A DNA stretch of 64,000 nucleotides from Anaerolinea sp. (lineage in GTDB: Bacteria > Chloroflexota > Anaerolineae > Anaerolineales > Anaerolineaceae). Made by a program: the position numbers and the translations under genes. The stretch covers positions 67,964 through 131,963 of the forward strand of contig JARKOV010000114.1 of NCBI GenBank assembly GCA_029975965.1. Direction: 5' to 3'. The notes beneath the pieces are model-generated. The model did not search any database. It worked only from the letters and a program-made list of their open reading frames with translations, and had not been told where the DNA came from. Positions 27,442 through 36,091 of the stretch are shown piece after piece (position 1 is the stretch's first letter; each line of letters starts with the position of its first letter).

Positions 27442-27918
27442 ATGAAAAAGGGTATTCACCCCACCTTCTACACCGACGCCGTGGTGACTTGCGCTTGCGG
27501 CAACACCTGGACCACCGGTTCGACCAAGAAAACCATCCGCACCGAGGTTTGCTCGAATTGCCACCCCTTCTACACCGGTGAGCAGGCGCGCATCGTCGAC
27601 TCGGAAGGGCAGGTTGACCGCTTCTATCGCAAGCTGCAGGCCCGCCAGACCTACACCGACCAGAAGAAAGCGCGCGAAGAAGCGCGCACCTCGCTGGACC
27701 GCCCGATCATCGAGCTCAACCTGGGCACGCGCGCATCCGACGCGCTGGCCAGGGCAGGGGTCACCACGGTGGGGCAGTTCATGGCGATGCTCGAGCAGGG
27801 CGACACCGCCGTCCTCAACATCGAGGGCTTTGGGCGCAAATCGCTGATCGATATGAAAAAGATCCTGCGCGGGTTGGGCTATCAACTCCCCGCCGCCGCC
27901 GACGAAATTTCGGTATAG
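27442..27918 (+). CDS. rpmE: Ribosomal protein L31 fused to an RNA-polymerase alpha-CTD-like domain
   Basis: 158 residues, about twice the usual length of bL31. Residues 1-66 are a zinc-type L31: [10 protein letters not shown], Cys17, Cys19, Cys37 and Cys40. After a charged linker (about 67-84), residues 85-150 match the C-terminal domain of the RNA polymerase alpha subunit: [20 protein letters not shown] and [14 protein letters not shown]. By alignment by eye to E. coli alpha, Arg97 corresponds to R265, Gly131 to G296, Lys133 to K298 and Ser134 to S299, the DNA-contact residues; N268 and N294 are replaced by Asp100 and Gly129. It could bind rRNA or DNA. The frame is continuous and a terminator follows. 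Confidence 0.93.
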   Translation: MKKGIHPTFYTDAVVTCACGNTWTTGSTKKTIRTEVCSNCHPFYTGEQARIVDSEGQVDRFYRKLQARQTYTDQKKAREEARTSLDRPIIELNLGTRASDALARAGVTTVGQFMAMLEQGDTAVLNIEGFGRKSLIDMKKILRGLGYQLPAAADEISV

Positions 27919-27941
27919 GCAGGCAGGTTTCGCGTACAATG

Positions 27942-27977
27942 GGTGTTGTGGCGCTTATGCGCCACAACACCTTTTTT
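27942..27977 (+). terminator. Rho-independent terminator after rpmE
   Basis: Perfect 13-bp stem (27942-27954 with 27959-27971), loop TTAT, followed by six T (27972-27977). It starts 24 bases after the rpmE stop. Confidence 0.95.
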
Positions 27978-27989
27978 GATTTCGAGCCC

Positions 27990-28781
27990 ATGCGCCTCTT
28001 TCTACGCGTCCTCAAGCTGGCAATCCTGGAGCAAACCACTTACCGGACGGCGCTCATCGCCGGGCTGGTGACCAACTTTTTCTTTGGCCTGTTCCGGGCA
28101 GCTTTGATCGTGGCGATCTACGCCGGCAAGAGCGAGGTGAACGGCTTGTCGCTCGAAGGGGCGATCACCTACGTGGCGGTGGGGCAGGCGATGATTGCCT
28201 TCCTTTACCTGTTTGGCAGTTTCGACCTGATGGGCACGGTCTATTCGGGCAGCATCGGCTCCGACCTGATTCGCCCGATGCCGCTGTACTCGCTGTGGAT
28301 GGCGCGCGATTTTGGGCGCTCGTTGGTCAACCTGGTGATGCGCGGGGTGCTGCTGGTGCTGGCCTTTGGTCTGTTCTACCCCGTCGCGGCGCCGTCCAGC
28401 CCGGCGGCCTGGTTGTGGACGGCGCTCTCTCTGGCGCTGGGTTGGCTGGTCTCGTATGCCTGGCGCTACCTGGTCAACCTGGCCGCTTTTTGGACGCCGG
28501 ACGCGCGCGGCATCGGGCGCGGCGCGTTCACTTTCTCGCAGTTGCTCTCCGGCTTTCTGATCCCGCTGCGCCTGTACCCGGACTGGTTTGCCGAAATCTG
28601 CAACTTGACCCCTTTCCCGGCGATGTTCAACACCGGCGTGGAGGTCTACCTGGGCGTGATCAGCGGACCGCAGGTCTGGCGCGCGCTGGGCTTGCAACTG
28701 GTCTGGTTCCTCGCGCTGACAGGCGCCTGCCTGCTGGTGCAGCGTGCCGGCGTGCGCCGGTTGGTGATCCAGGGAGGGTAG
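27990..28781 (+). CDS. ABC-2 export permease, first subunit (COG4587-like)
   Basis: 263 residues with six membrane helices, of the paired ABC-2 permeases that occur with a COG4586-type ATPase. The segment SGSIGSDLIRPMPLYSLW is characteristic. I used the ATG at 27990 because upstream starts (for example 27939) lie before the rpmE terminator. The three genes from here to 30610 form a complete heteromeric exporter of unknown substrate. Confidence 0.85.
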   Translation: MRLFLRVLKLAILEQTTYRTALIAGLVTNFFFGLFRAALIVAIYAGKSEVNGLSLEGAITYVAVGQAMIAFLYLFGSFDLMGTVYSGSIGSDLIRPMPLYSLWMARDFGRSLVNLVMRGVLLVLAFGLFYPVAAPSSPAAWLWTALSLALGWLVSYAWRYLVNLAAFWTPDARGIGRGAFTFSQLLSGFLIPLRLYPDWFAEICNLTPFPAMFNTGVEVYLGVISGPQVWRALGLQLVWFLALTGACLLVQRAGVRRLVIQGG

Positions 28782-28782
28782 G

Positions 28783-29592
28783 GTGCGCCGCCAGCTAAGC
28801 TTTTACATGCGCCTGATCTCGATCCAACTGCGCTCGCAGATGCAGTTCCGCGCTTCGTTTTGGACGGACGTGGTCACCACCGGGTTGCTCAATTTCTCGT
28901 ATTTCTTCTCGACCTTCCTGGTGCTCGAGCGCATCGGCAACATCCAGGGCTGGACTCTCGCCGAGCTGGCCTTTCTCTACGGGATGATCGAGATGTCCTT
29001 CGGCACGATGGACATGATCTTCAGCGGATTCGACCCGGATACGTTTTCGCGCTTTATCCGCCAGGGCTCCCTCGACCAGGTGCTGCTGCGCCCGGTGGGG
29101 GTGCTGACCCAGGTTTTGGGCAGCGCGTTCATCCTGCGGCGCCTGGGGCGCATTGCCCAGGGGGCAGCGGTGTTCATCTTCGCCCTCAGCCGGCTTGAGG
29201 TGCACTGGACGCCTCTTAAGCTGGCCTTTCTTCCGGTGGTTTTCGCCAGCCAGGTGGCGGCGATGGGAGCGCTGTTTTGGGTCGGCTCGACTCTCTCCTT
29301 CTGGACCGTGCAGCGTGTCGAGGCGATCAATGTGCTGACCTACGGCGGGGTGGAGGTGATGAGCTACCCGATGACGATCTACCCCGGCTGGCTGCGCGGT
29401 TTCTTCACCTACGCACTGCCGTTCATTTTCCTCAATTTCTACCCGGCGCTCTTTTTCCTCGACCGGCCCGACCCGCTGGGGATGCCCGCCTTCGCTCCCT
29501 TCCTGGCCCCGCTGGCAGCCGCGGCGATGTTGTGGGCGGCTTCGCGCTTCTGGCGCTTCGGGTTGAGCCGTTATCAAAGCACAGGCACCTGA
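28783..29592 (+). CDS. ABC-2 export permease, second subunit (COG3694-like)
   Basis: 269 residues with six membrane helices. RQGSLDQVLLRPVGVL matches the same cytoplasmic loop as in the preceding permease, showing the two are distant paralogues. GTG start at 28783, one base after the previous stop, with GGGAGG upstream. Pairs with the preceding protein in the membrane. Confidence 0.85.
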   Translation: MRRQLSFYMRLISIQLRSQMQFRASFWTDVVTTGLLNFSYFFSTFLVLERIGNIQGWTLAELAFLYGMIEMSFGTMDMIFSGFDPDTFSRFIRQGSLDQVLLRPVGVLTQVLGSAFILRRLGRIAQGAAVFIFALSRLEVHWTPLKLAFLPVVFASQVAAMGALFWVGSTLSFWTVQRVEAINVLTYGGVEVMSYPMTIYPGWLRGFFTYALPFIFLNFYPALFFLDRPDPLGMPAFAPFLAPLAAAAMLWAASRFWRFGLSRYQSTGT

Positions 29593-29593
29593 C

Positions 29594-30610
29594 ATGGCTG
29601 AAATGATCCGCGTTCGCAACCTGCACAAGCAATTCAACGTGCTCCAGCGCAGAGCCGGGCTGGGCGGCGCGCTGCTGAACCTGTTCGCGCCGCGTTATGC
29701 GGTGGTCCGCGCGGTGGACGACGTGTCGTTCGACCTGCAGGCCGGGGAGCTGGTCGGGTACCTCGGCCCGAACGGAGCGGGAAAGTCCACCACGATCAAG
29801 GTGTTGAGCGGGTTGCTCGTGCCGACCAGCGGCGAGGTGTTGATCGGTGGAATGGTGCCCTGGGCCCAGCGCGAGCGTTACGTGCGCGGGATCGGCGTGG
29901 TTTTTGGCTACCGCACCACGCTGTGGTGGGACCTGCCGGTGATCGATTCGCTGGAGCTGCTCCAACCGATGTATGACATCCCCGTGGCGCGCTTCAAGTC
30001 CAACCTGGCTGAGTTCAGCCGCCTGCTCGAGCTGGAGCCGTTTATCAATACGCCGGTCCGTTCGCTTTCGCTTGGGCAGCGCATGCGCGCCGACCTGTGC
30101 GCCGCGCTGATGCACGAGCCGCGCCTGCTTTTCCTCGACGAGCCGACCATCGGCCTGGATGTGGTGGCGAAGGAGCACATCCGCCAGTTCATCCTGCATG
30201 TCAACCGCCAGCGCGGGGTGACCGTGCTGCTGACCACCCACGACCTGTCGGACGTGGAGCGATTATGCGAGCGGGTGATGATCATCGACCACGGCAAGCT
30301 GCTCTACGACGGCTCGCTGGGCGGGTTGAACGGGCGCTTCGAGAGCGATTGGACTCTGACGGTGGATTTCGACGAGGATTACGAGGATGTGAGCGTGCCC
30401 GGCGTGACGCCGCCGAAGCGCCAGGGCCGCCGGGCGATCTACACCTTCGACCACCGCCTGCTGCCCTCGGCTGAATTGATCTCCCGCTTGCTACAGCGGT
30501 TCCACATCGCCGACCTGGAGGTGCGCCGCCCGCCGCTCGAAGAAACCATCCGCCGCATTTACCAGGAAAAATTGTTACTTAACCACCAGGACACCAAGTC
30601 ACCAGGTTGA
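29594..30610 (+). CDS. ABC exporter ATP-binding protein (COG4586-like)
   Basis: 338 residues. Walker A GPNGAGKSTT (about 60-69), a Q-loop region with VVFGYRTTLWWDLP typical of this subfamily, signature LSLGQRMRADL, Walker B LLFLDEPTIGLD and the H-loop LLTTHD. It should power the two permeases just upstream. The last eight residues (HQDTKSPG) and the stop are encoded by the left inverted repeat of the GxxExxY element at 30582-31056, so the native C-terminus probably differed. Confidence 0.93.
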   Translation: MAEMIRVRNLHKQFNVLQRRAGLGGALLNLFAPRYAVVRAVDDVSFDLQAGELVGYLGPNGAGKSTTIKVLSGLLVPTSGEVLIGGMVPWAQRERYVRGIGVVFGYRTTLWWDLPVIDSLELLQPMYDIPVARFKSNLAEFSRLLELEPFINTPVRSLSLGQRMRADLCAALMHEPRLLFLDEPTIGLDVVAKEHIRQFILHVNRQRGVTVLLTTHDLSDVERLCERVMIIDHGKLLYDGSLGGLNGRFESDWTLTVDFDEDYEDVSVPGVTPPKRQGRRAIYTFDHRLLPSAELISRLLQRFHIADLEVRRPPLEETIRRIYQEKLLLNHQDTKSPG

Positions 30611-31056
30611 CGCTTATAACGCGAAACGTTCGATGCCTTCTTTAATCCTCGGTACGTTAAAATTGATCAGAAACCCTAATCGCTTTTTTGATAATTTTAA
30701 ATAGGAGATTAACTGCGCTTTATGCACAGGGAGGATGGCGTCTACGGCCTTCAACTCACAAATTACTTTACCCTCCACCATCACGTCTATCCTCGGGCTG
30801 TCTTCAAAACGGATTCCATCGTACACGATCGGAATGGTTTTCTGTCTCTCGAAAGTTAATTTCCGTTTGGCCAATTCATGGCAAAAGCAGATTTCATAAA
30901 TGCTCTCCAACAACCCTGGACCTAATGCTTTGTGAACGGCAAAGGCAGAACCCACAATCAAAGTGGCAATTCGGTCTTCTTCTTGGGTAATCGGCTCGAA
31001 TGTTTTCATGGAACTATTATATTCACCTCTGCTTGGTGCCCTGGTGGCTTGGTGGT
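30582..31056. mobile_element. GxxExxY module bounded by 25-bp inverted repeats
   Basis: The left end (30582-30606) and right end (31032-31056, reverse complement) agree at 20 of 25 positions. Each end consists of three 8-base CACCARGN units in tandem. The only gene between them is the GxxExxY gene. The left end enters the 3' end of an ABC ATPase gene, and the right end lies 29 bases before mgsA. I see no clear target duplication and no transposase. Confidence 0.6.
30614..31009 (-). CDS. GxxExxY family protein (PD-(D/E)XK-like)
   Basis: 131 residues containing the name-giving motif GLLESIY at 32-38 and an apparent nuclease-type core Asp75, Glu85, Lys87 (in RIDVMVEG and CELK). The family is widespread, common in environmental genomes, and has no established function; a nuclease-like fold is inferred. 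The start ATG at 31009 and the family length agree. The base composition is AT-richer than both neighbours and it runs opposite to them, consistent with a moved unit. Confidence 0.88.
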   Translation of the reverse strand: MKTFEPITQEEDRIATLIVGSAFAVHKALGPGLLESIYEICFCHELAKRKLTFERQKTIPIVYDGIRFEDSPRIDVMVEGKVICELKAVDAILPVHKAQLISYLKLSKKRLGFLINFNVPRIKEGIERFAL

Positions 31057-31084
31057 AACATTTAAATAATGAGGAGAAATGGCA

Positions 31085-31546
31085 ATGGAATATATCCGGG
31101 TGAAGAGCGGTGAGAAAAAGCGGGTTGCGCTGATCGCGCACGATGGGATGAAGCAGGATCTGCTGGCATGGGTGAAGCACAACGAGAAGACGCTCAGCCG
31201 CCACAAGCTGTACGCCACCCGCTCGACCGGCAACCTGGTGCGCGGCGAGACCGGGCTGAAGGTGACCACGTTCCACAGCGGCCCGCTGGGCGGCGACCAG
31301 CAGATCGGCGCGCGCATCGTCGAGGGTGACATCGACTTCTTGATCTTCTTCTGGGACCCGCTCCAGTCGCAGCCGCACGACCCGGACGTGAAGGCCTTGC
31401 TGCGCCTGGCCGTGGTGCACAACATCCCCACCGCCTGCAACCGAGCCACCGCCGACTTTTTAATCACCTCGCATTTTATGGAGCAGGAGTACACCCGCCT
31501 GATCCCGGACTTTCTCGAGCGCATCCGCCAGGAAGCGGACGAATAA
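31085..31546 (+). CDS. mgsA: Methylglyoxal synthase
   Basis: 153 residues, the usual size. It converts dihydroxyacetone phosphate to methylglyoxal, a glycolytic bypass when phosphate is short. Motifs agree with E. coli Mgs[52 protein letters not shown] and CNRATADFL. The ATG at 31085 lies 8 bases after GAGGAG; the ATG at 31079 is too close to that site. Confidence 0.97.
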   Translation: MEYIRVKSGEKKRVALIAHDGMKQDLLAWVKHNEKTLSRHKLYATRSTGNLVRGETGLKVTTFHSGPLGGDQQIGARIVEGDIDFLIFFWDPLQSQPHDPDVKALLRLAVVHNIPTACNRATADFLITSHFMEQEYTRLIPDFLERIRQEADE

Positions 31547-31556
31547 GCGATTGGGG

Positions 31557-32726
31557 ATGCCCAAAATCATTCACCTCGACCTGGACGCCTTTTTCTGCGC
31601 GGTGGAGGAGCTGAACCGGCCCGAGCTGCGCGGCAAGCCGTTTGCCGTGGGCGGACGACCGGAAGAGCGCGGGGTGGTCGCTTCCTGTTCGTACCCGGCC
31701 CGGCAGTGCGGGGTGCGCTCGGCGATGCCCATGTCGCGCGCGCTGCGCCTGTGCCCGGGGTTGGTCGTGGTGCCGGGCAACCACGCCGCCTACCGCGAAA
31801 AATCGCGCCAGGTGATGGGCATTCTGCGCGAGCACACCGCTTTGATCGAGCAAATCTCGATCGACGAAGCCTTCTTGGATCTGAGCGACCTGCCCCAGAC
31901 CGGCGAGGAGCTGGCGCGCATGCTGCAAGGCGAGATCAACCGGCGACTGGAGCTGCCCTGTTCGCTGGGGGTGGCGAGCAATAAGCTGGCGGCGAAGATC
32001 GCCAACGATTACGGCAAGGGTCACGCGCGGGCCGGGGAATACCCCAACGCGATCACGGTGGTGCCGGAGGGCGGAGAGGCAGCTTTCCTGGCGCCGCTGC
32101 CGGTGCAGGCCTTGTGGGGCATCGGGCCGAAAACCGCCGCCACCCTGGATGAAATGGGCGTGCGCACCATCGGGGACCTGGCGGCCATGCCGGAGGCGAC
32201 CCTGGCGCGGCGCTTCGGGGTGATGGGTCACGAGCTGTGGGTGCGTGCGCACGGCGTGGACGACCGGCCGATCGAAACCGAGCACGCCACCAAGTCGATC
32301 AGCCAGGAGGTGACCTTCGACCGCGACGTGCGCGACGGCGAGCGCCTGCGAAAGACGCTGCGCACCTTGAGCGAGGGGGTGGCTTACCGCCTGCGCGCCG
32401 AGGGTCTGTGCGCGTCAACCGTCAGGCTCAAGCTGCGCTGGGCCGATTTCACCACCCCCACCCGCCAGGTGAGCCTGAATCAGCCTGCCGACCAGGACGG
32501 CGTGATTTTCAGCGCCGCGCTGGCCTTGTTCGATTCGTTGTGGGAAAAGGGACGCCCGGTGCGCCTGCTGGGGGTGGGCGCAAGCAAACTGACCCCGGCT
32601 GCCCACCAGCTCGGCCTGTGGGACACCCCCACGGAGAAAGAGCGCCGCCTGCTCGAAGCGCTGGATAAGCTGCGTGAGCGGTTTGGCGAGCAGACGGTGC
32701 GGCGGGGTGGGCGGATCAAGCGTTAG
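31557..32726 (+). CDS. dinB: DNA polymerase IV (Y family)
   Basis: 389 residues. The palm has LDLDAFFCAVE (metal-binding Asp and the Phe steric gate) and SIDEAFLDLSD with the catalytic Asp-Glu pair; the helix-hairpin-helix segment LWGIGPKTAATL and the little-finger domain follow. It copies damaged DNA with low fidelity. It starts 10 bases after mgsA, so the two are probably cotranscribed. No LexA box is evident. Confidence 0.96.
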   Translation: MPKIIHLDLDAFFCAVEELNRPELRGKPFAVGGRPEERGVVASCSYPARQCGVRSAMPMSRALRLCPGLVVVPGNHAAYREKSRQVMGILREHTALIEQISIDEAFLDLSDLPQTGEELARMLQGEINRRLELPCSLGVASNKLAAKIANDYGKGHARAGEYPNAITVVPEGGEAAFLAPLPVQALWGIGPKTAATLDEMGVRTIGDLAAMPEATLARRFGVMGHELWVRAHGVDDRPIETEHATKSISQEVTFDRDVRDGERLRKTLRTLSEGVAYRLRAEGLCASTVRLKLRWADFTTPTRQVSLNQPADQDGVIFSAALALFDSLWEKGRPVRLLGVGASKLTPAAHQLGLWDTPTEKERRLLEALDKLRERFGEQTVRRGGRIKR

Positions 32727-32776
32727 CCCGGCGCTGGCGATTCGGGGCGGTGAAATGGGCTTGAAACGGTGGGGGA

Positions 32777-34030
32777 CTAGCCGGTGAGCTGCTGGTAGAC
32801 CCCGATGAGCTGGGCGACGATCTTTTCCCAGGCATACTGGCGCGCGTAGGCGGCGGCCTGCTGCCCCAACTGCTCGCGCAGACCTTCCTCGGTGAGCAGG
32901 CGGGTCAGGCGCTGGCTCAGCACCTGCGGGTCGCCGTCGGGGATCACGTAACCGGTCACGCCATCCTGGACGAGGAAAGCCAGCCCGCCGACCTGGGAGG
33001 CGACCACCGGGGTGCCGCAGGCCATGGCCTCCAGGGCGACCATGCCGAACGACTCGTAGTGCGAAGGCATGATCAGCACATCGGCGGCCGAGTAATAGTA
33101 GGGCAGCGAGTCCTGGGCGCGCTTGCCCAGGAAGAGCACCAGCTCGTCCAGCCCGAACTTGCGGCTGAGCGCCTGCACCCGCGACATTTCGTCATCCAGG
33201 TTCTCGCCGCTGGCGCTCGGGTCGCCGCCCACGACCGCCAGGTAATGCGGGACGCGGCACTGCACGCCCTGCTCGCGCATCAGCGCGATGGCGCGGATGA
33301 GCGTGTCAAGCCCTTTGAGCGGCTCGATGCGCCCGACGAAGAGCAGCAGGCGGTCGTCGCCGTTGGTCTGGATGCCGATATTCTCGCGTGCCTCTTCCAT
33401 CGGGATGGGGTAGAAGTGGCTGGTGTCGACCCCCGGCGGGATGACGCTGATTTTCGCGTCGTTGGCCTGGTAGAGGAACTGCAACTGCGATTTCTCCGCC
33501 AGCGTGGCGGCGATGATCCGGTCGGCCAACTGCAGCACGCGCCGCTCTCCGTTGATGCGGTACTCGCCCTCCATCTCGGCCGGGCTGCGGGCGATGCGGT
33601 TTTTCATCAGGCCGAGGGTGTGGTACATGTGCACCAGGGGAACGCCCCATTCGGTCTTCAAGCTCTCGGCGGCGATGCCCGACATCCAATAGTGGCTGTG
33701 GATCAAGTCGTAGCGGATGCCCTTTTCGGCGGCAAAGCGGCGGATTCCATCGGCGAACTCGGGCAGGTGGGCGGCCAGCTCTTTCTTGGGCATGGGCACT
33801 TCGGGGCCGGCGGGGATGTGCACCACGCGGTTGCCGTATCCCAGGTCGTGCAGCACGTGGGGGACATGCTCGTCTTGCGAGCGGGTAAAGACGTCCACGT
33901 GCACGCCGCATTGACCGAGGAAGCGGGTCACCTCGCGCACGTACACGTTCATCCCGCCGGTGTCCTTGCCTCCCAGGGTGGCGAGGGGGCAGGTGTGGTA
34001 CGAGATCATGGCGACGTTCATAGCGTCCAT
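32777..34030 (-). CDS. Glycosyltransferase family 4, MshA/sucrose-phosphate-synthase-like
   Basis: 417 residues. GGKDTGGMNVYVRE near the N-terminus is the glycine-rich donor loop seen in MshA and sucrose-phosphate synthases; LLFVGRIEPLKGLDTLI and SHYESFGMVALEAMACGTPVV give the conserved donor lobe. Actinobacterial MshA uses inositol-phosphate, but here the acceptor is unknown and glucosyl-glycerate or sucrose-type products are equally possible. ATG at 34030 or three codons later at 34021. It stands alone between dinB and the tRNA. Confidence 0.88.
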   Translation of the reverse strand: MDAMNVAMISYHTCPLATLGGKDTGGMNVYVREVTRFLGQCGVHVDVFTRSQDEHVPHVLHDLGYGNRVVHIPAGPEVPMPKKELAAHLPEFADGIRRFAAEKGIRYDLIHSHYWMSGIAAESLKTEWGVPLVHMYHTLGLMKNRIARSPAEMEGEYRINGERRVLQLADRIIAATLAEKSQLQFLYQANDAKISVIPPGVDTSHFYPIPMEEARENIGIQTNGDDRLLLFVGRIEPLKGLDTLIRAIALMREQGVQCRVPHYLAVVGGDPSASGENLDDEMSRVQALSRKFGLDELVLFLGKRAQDSLPYYYSAADVLIMPSHYESFGMVALEAMACGTPVVASQVGGLAFLVQDGVTGYVIPDGDPQVLSQRLTRLLTEEGLREQLGQQAAAYARQYAWEKIVAQLIGVYQQLTG

Positions 34031-34102
34031 TGTAACTGATCTTGGGGGATTCGCATGCGCATCGACGCCCTTGGGGTCCGAGCGAGATGACGCGCGCAGG
34101 GC

Positions 34103-34131
34103 TTGAAAGAACGGCGCGCCTGCTTTATAAT
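34103..34131 (+). promoter_or_regulatory. Promoter of tRNA-Thr
   Basis: TTGAAA (34103-34108), 17-base spacer, TATAAT (34126-34131), ten bases before the tRNA. Confidence 0.85.
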
Positions 34132-34140
34132 AACGCCCGC

Positions 34141-34213
34141 GCCACCGTAGCTCAGTCGGCAGAGCAGACGTTTCGTAAACGCCAGGTCAAGGGTTCAAAT
34201 CCCTTCGGTGGCT
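34141..34213 (+). tRNA. tRNA-Thr (anticodon CGU)
   Basis: 73 bases folding as a cloverleaf: acceptor GCCACCG/CGGTGGC, D stem GCTC/GAGC, anticodon CGT at 34174-34176, T arm AAGGG-TTCAAAT-CCCTT. One A-C mismatch in the anticodon stem. No encoded CCA. It reads ACG codons. A recombinase gene starts 60 bases downstream, so the 3' end may be an attachment site. Confidence 0.95.
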
Positions 34214-34228
34214 CTAAAAGCCAAAAAT

Positions 34229-34272
34229 CGCTCTTTCACCACCATATATGGGGGTAGAAAGGGCGGTTTTTT
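34229..34272 (+). terminator. Terminator after tRNA-Thr
   Basis: Stem CGCTCTTTC (34229-34237) with GAAAGGGCG (34257-34265), further pairing of ACC with GGT inside, then six T (34267-34272). Confidence 0.85.
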
Positions 34273-35210
34273 ATGCGCAACAAGGTCGTAGACCAGACGT
34301 TTCTAGTAGAATTTTCGACAAGCCTGAATCTCACCAATTTGCTCGATGCTTTTATCACTGACCGAAGAAGCCGGCAGTTCTCCCCCAACACGATCCATTA
34401 TTACAAAGTGGAACTCGGGCTGTTTGCTCGCTACCTGGAACAGGTGAAAATTTTATCCATTGAGGAGATTACACCTACCATTTTACGCAATTATCTACTC
34501 GAGTTGGGGAACAAACGCAACCCGGGCGGCTTGCTGGTATCTTTCCGGGCAATTCACACCTTCCTGAATTGGACCTGGGACGAACTCGAACTGGAGATGC
34601 GGAACCCAATTTCGAAACTTCAGGCGCCGAAGGTTTCGGCAGAGCCTCAGCCAGGGATTGCACTTGAGAATATTCAAAAGATGGTTGAAGCCTGCACGGG
34701 GACTCAGCCACAGCGGGACCGAGCGCTATTATTGGCGCTGCTAGACAGTGGGGCACGGGCGTTTGAGATTCTAGCAATCAAGGTTGGGGATATCGACCTG
34801 CTGACCGGTGAGATTGCGATCCGGCGAGGCAAAGGTGGGAAGGCACGCGCAGCATTCTTGGGACAGCGAGCGCGTAAGGAACTGCGCAAGTATCTGAAGA
34901 CACGCGAGGGATTAGCTAAGGGATCCCCATTATTTGTGACGGACGAGGGTGCCCCGTTAACCTACTGGGGGCTGAGACAGATTCTACGCCGAGTGGCTAA
35001 ACGGGCCGGCATCTCTGAGCCAGGAGCGCACGATTTCCGCCGTGCCTTCTGCCTGGCGATGCTTCGGCAAGGGGTCGATCTGGTGACTATATCTCGCTTA
35101 ATGGGACATAAGGAAAGGACATCAACCTGATCCGGCGCTACGCCAACCAGAACAACGAGGACTTGCACATAGCGCATCAAAAGGCCAGCCCGGTAGAATT
35201 GTTGAGATAG
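34273..35210 (+). pseudogene. Tyrosine recombinase (Xer/integrase family), frameshifted before the catalytic Tyr
   Basis: The first frame gives 285 residues: a SAM-like N-terminal DNA-binding domain, then the catalytic domain with Arg in SGARAFEIL, Lys in GKGGKARAAFLG, HDFRRAF and LMGHK, but it stops (TGA 35128-35130) before the nucleophile. From 35112 the -1 frame continues the expected sequence: GKDINLIRRYANQNNEDL with the catalytic Tyr, ending AHQKASPVELLR and TAG at 35208-35210. One base appears missing at about 35110. It may be a decayed integrase of the tRNA-linked island, a sequencing error, or less likely programmed frameshifting; no classic slippery heptamer is visible. The ATG directly follows the tRNA terminator and lacks a ribosome site. 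Confidence 0.85.
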
Positions 35211-35230
35211 ACGAATCAAGGAGATAGACA

Positions 35231-35848
35231 TCATTCCTTCTTAATCACCCACCACAACGCGTCCAGGGTCCACAGGTCGATACCTAAAGTGTTGGCCAGA
35301 TCATGATAGATATTATTGATGTAGGTGTAACTCAGCCCGGTGGCGCTCTTCTCCCAGCGGTCGTCCCACAACCCAACCAGCCGCATGCCCTCCATCGACG
35401 TACTGTTCCACACGCCATATTTTTCTGGGTATGTCACCAGTAGAACCGCGGTTAGGACCGGTATCCCCAGGTAGGGGATCACAGCGTTTTCTTTGCTGTG
35501 ATAATTGGGCCGGATGTACGTCAGCCGTTCTTTAATTGGCCTGGTTTCATCTACCAGATAGGCCAGAGTTTCCTTGAGATGATCATAATCTCTGGTGATG
35601 CGCGGACCGATGCGCGGCAGACTGTCCCAGTGGCAGTTATTGTCATATCGTAAGAATGACAGGAATTCGTCTTTTTCCAGGGACATGACCCGGTCGGGCT
35701 GGAATTTCGGCTGGTAGCGTGCCAAAACCAGATCTTTCTTAGGGACAATATTTTCCCAATCCTTGTCGGGATTTACTTTCATTCGCCCGAGTAAATTTGC
35801 CATCTTTACTTTCGCATTTGCTAGAGCATCGCGCTGGAAAGGTGTCAT
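35231..35848 (-). CDS. Unrecognised cytoplasmic protein in the island
   Basis: 205 residues, no membrane segment or signal. The C-terminal third (EKYGVWNSTSMEGMRLVGLW, then LGIDLWTLDALWWVIKK) has a rhythm I associate with accessory domains of restriction-type ATPases and nucleases, where conserved Trp and Leu pack near the C-terminus. That is only a resemblance. The gene runs opposite to the recombinase and ends 21 bases from it. Base composition is AT-richer than the flanking chromosome. Confidence 0.6.
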   Translation of the reverse strand: MTPFQRDALANAKVKMANLLGRMKVNPDKDWENIVPKKDLVLARYQPKFQPDRVMSLEKDEFLSFLRYDNNCHWDSLPRIGPRITRDYDHLKETLAYLVDETRPIKERLTYIRPNYHSKENAVIPYLGIPVLTAVLLVTYPEKYGVWNSTSMEGMRLVGLWDDRWEKSATGLSYTYINNIYHDLANTLGIDLWTLDALWWVIKKE

Positions 35849-36091
35849 GGTTTACTACCCTATTCTCTGAGTTCGAATAGGTTTTTTTAAGCGGGGCAGT
35901 GAGGGGATCGGTTGTCGGGAAACAGCCAGGAAGGCTGAGCCGATTCATTGCTCCAGTGATTTTTCGACTAAGTGCTGGGTCAAACCCAATATCGAAATGT
36001 TGCGAAGGGGTTTTCATCTGTGAAAGCACCTTTACGAAATACGATTTTCATATTTGACACAGTGCTGGAAGTTTTCGCTTGAATCATACCA
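35849..36091. other. 243-base gap inside the island
   Basis: AT-rich, between two minus-strand unknown genes. I see no gene, RNA or strong hairpin. A promoter for the 205-residue gene is expected here, but no clear pair of boxes stands out. Confidence 0.4.

Noticed and set aside
27939..27989. Upstream ATG for the ABC-2 permease
   Set aside because: It lies within or before the rpmE terminator hairpin, so the transcript of the exporter would not include it.
35128..35130. Selenocysteine at the TGA of the recombinase, given that selB is close
   Set aside because: Reading through the TGA does not restore the recombinase sequence; the -1 frame does.
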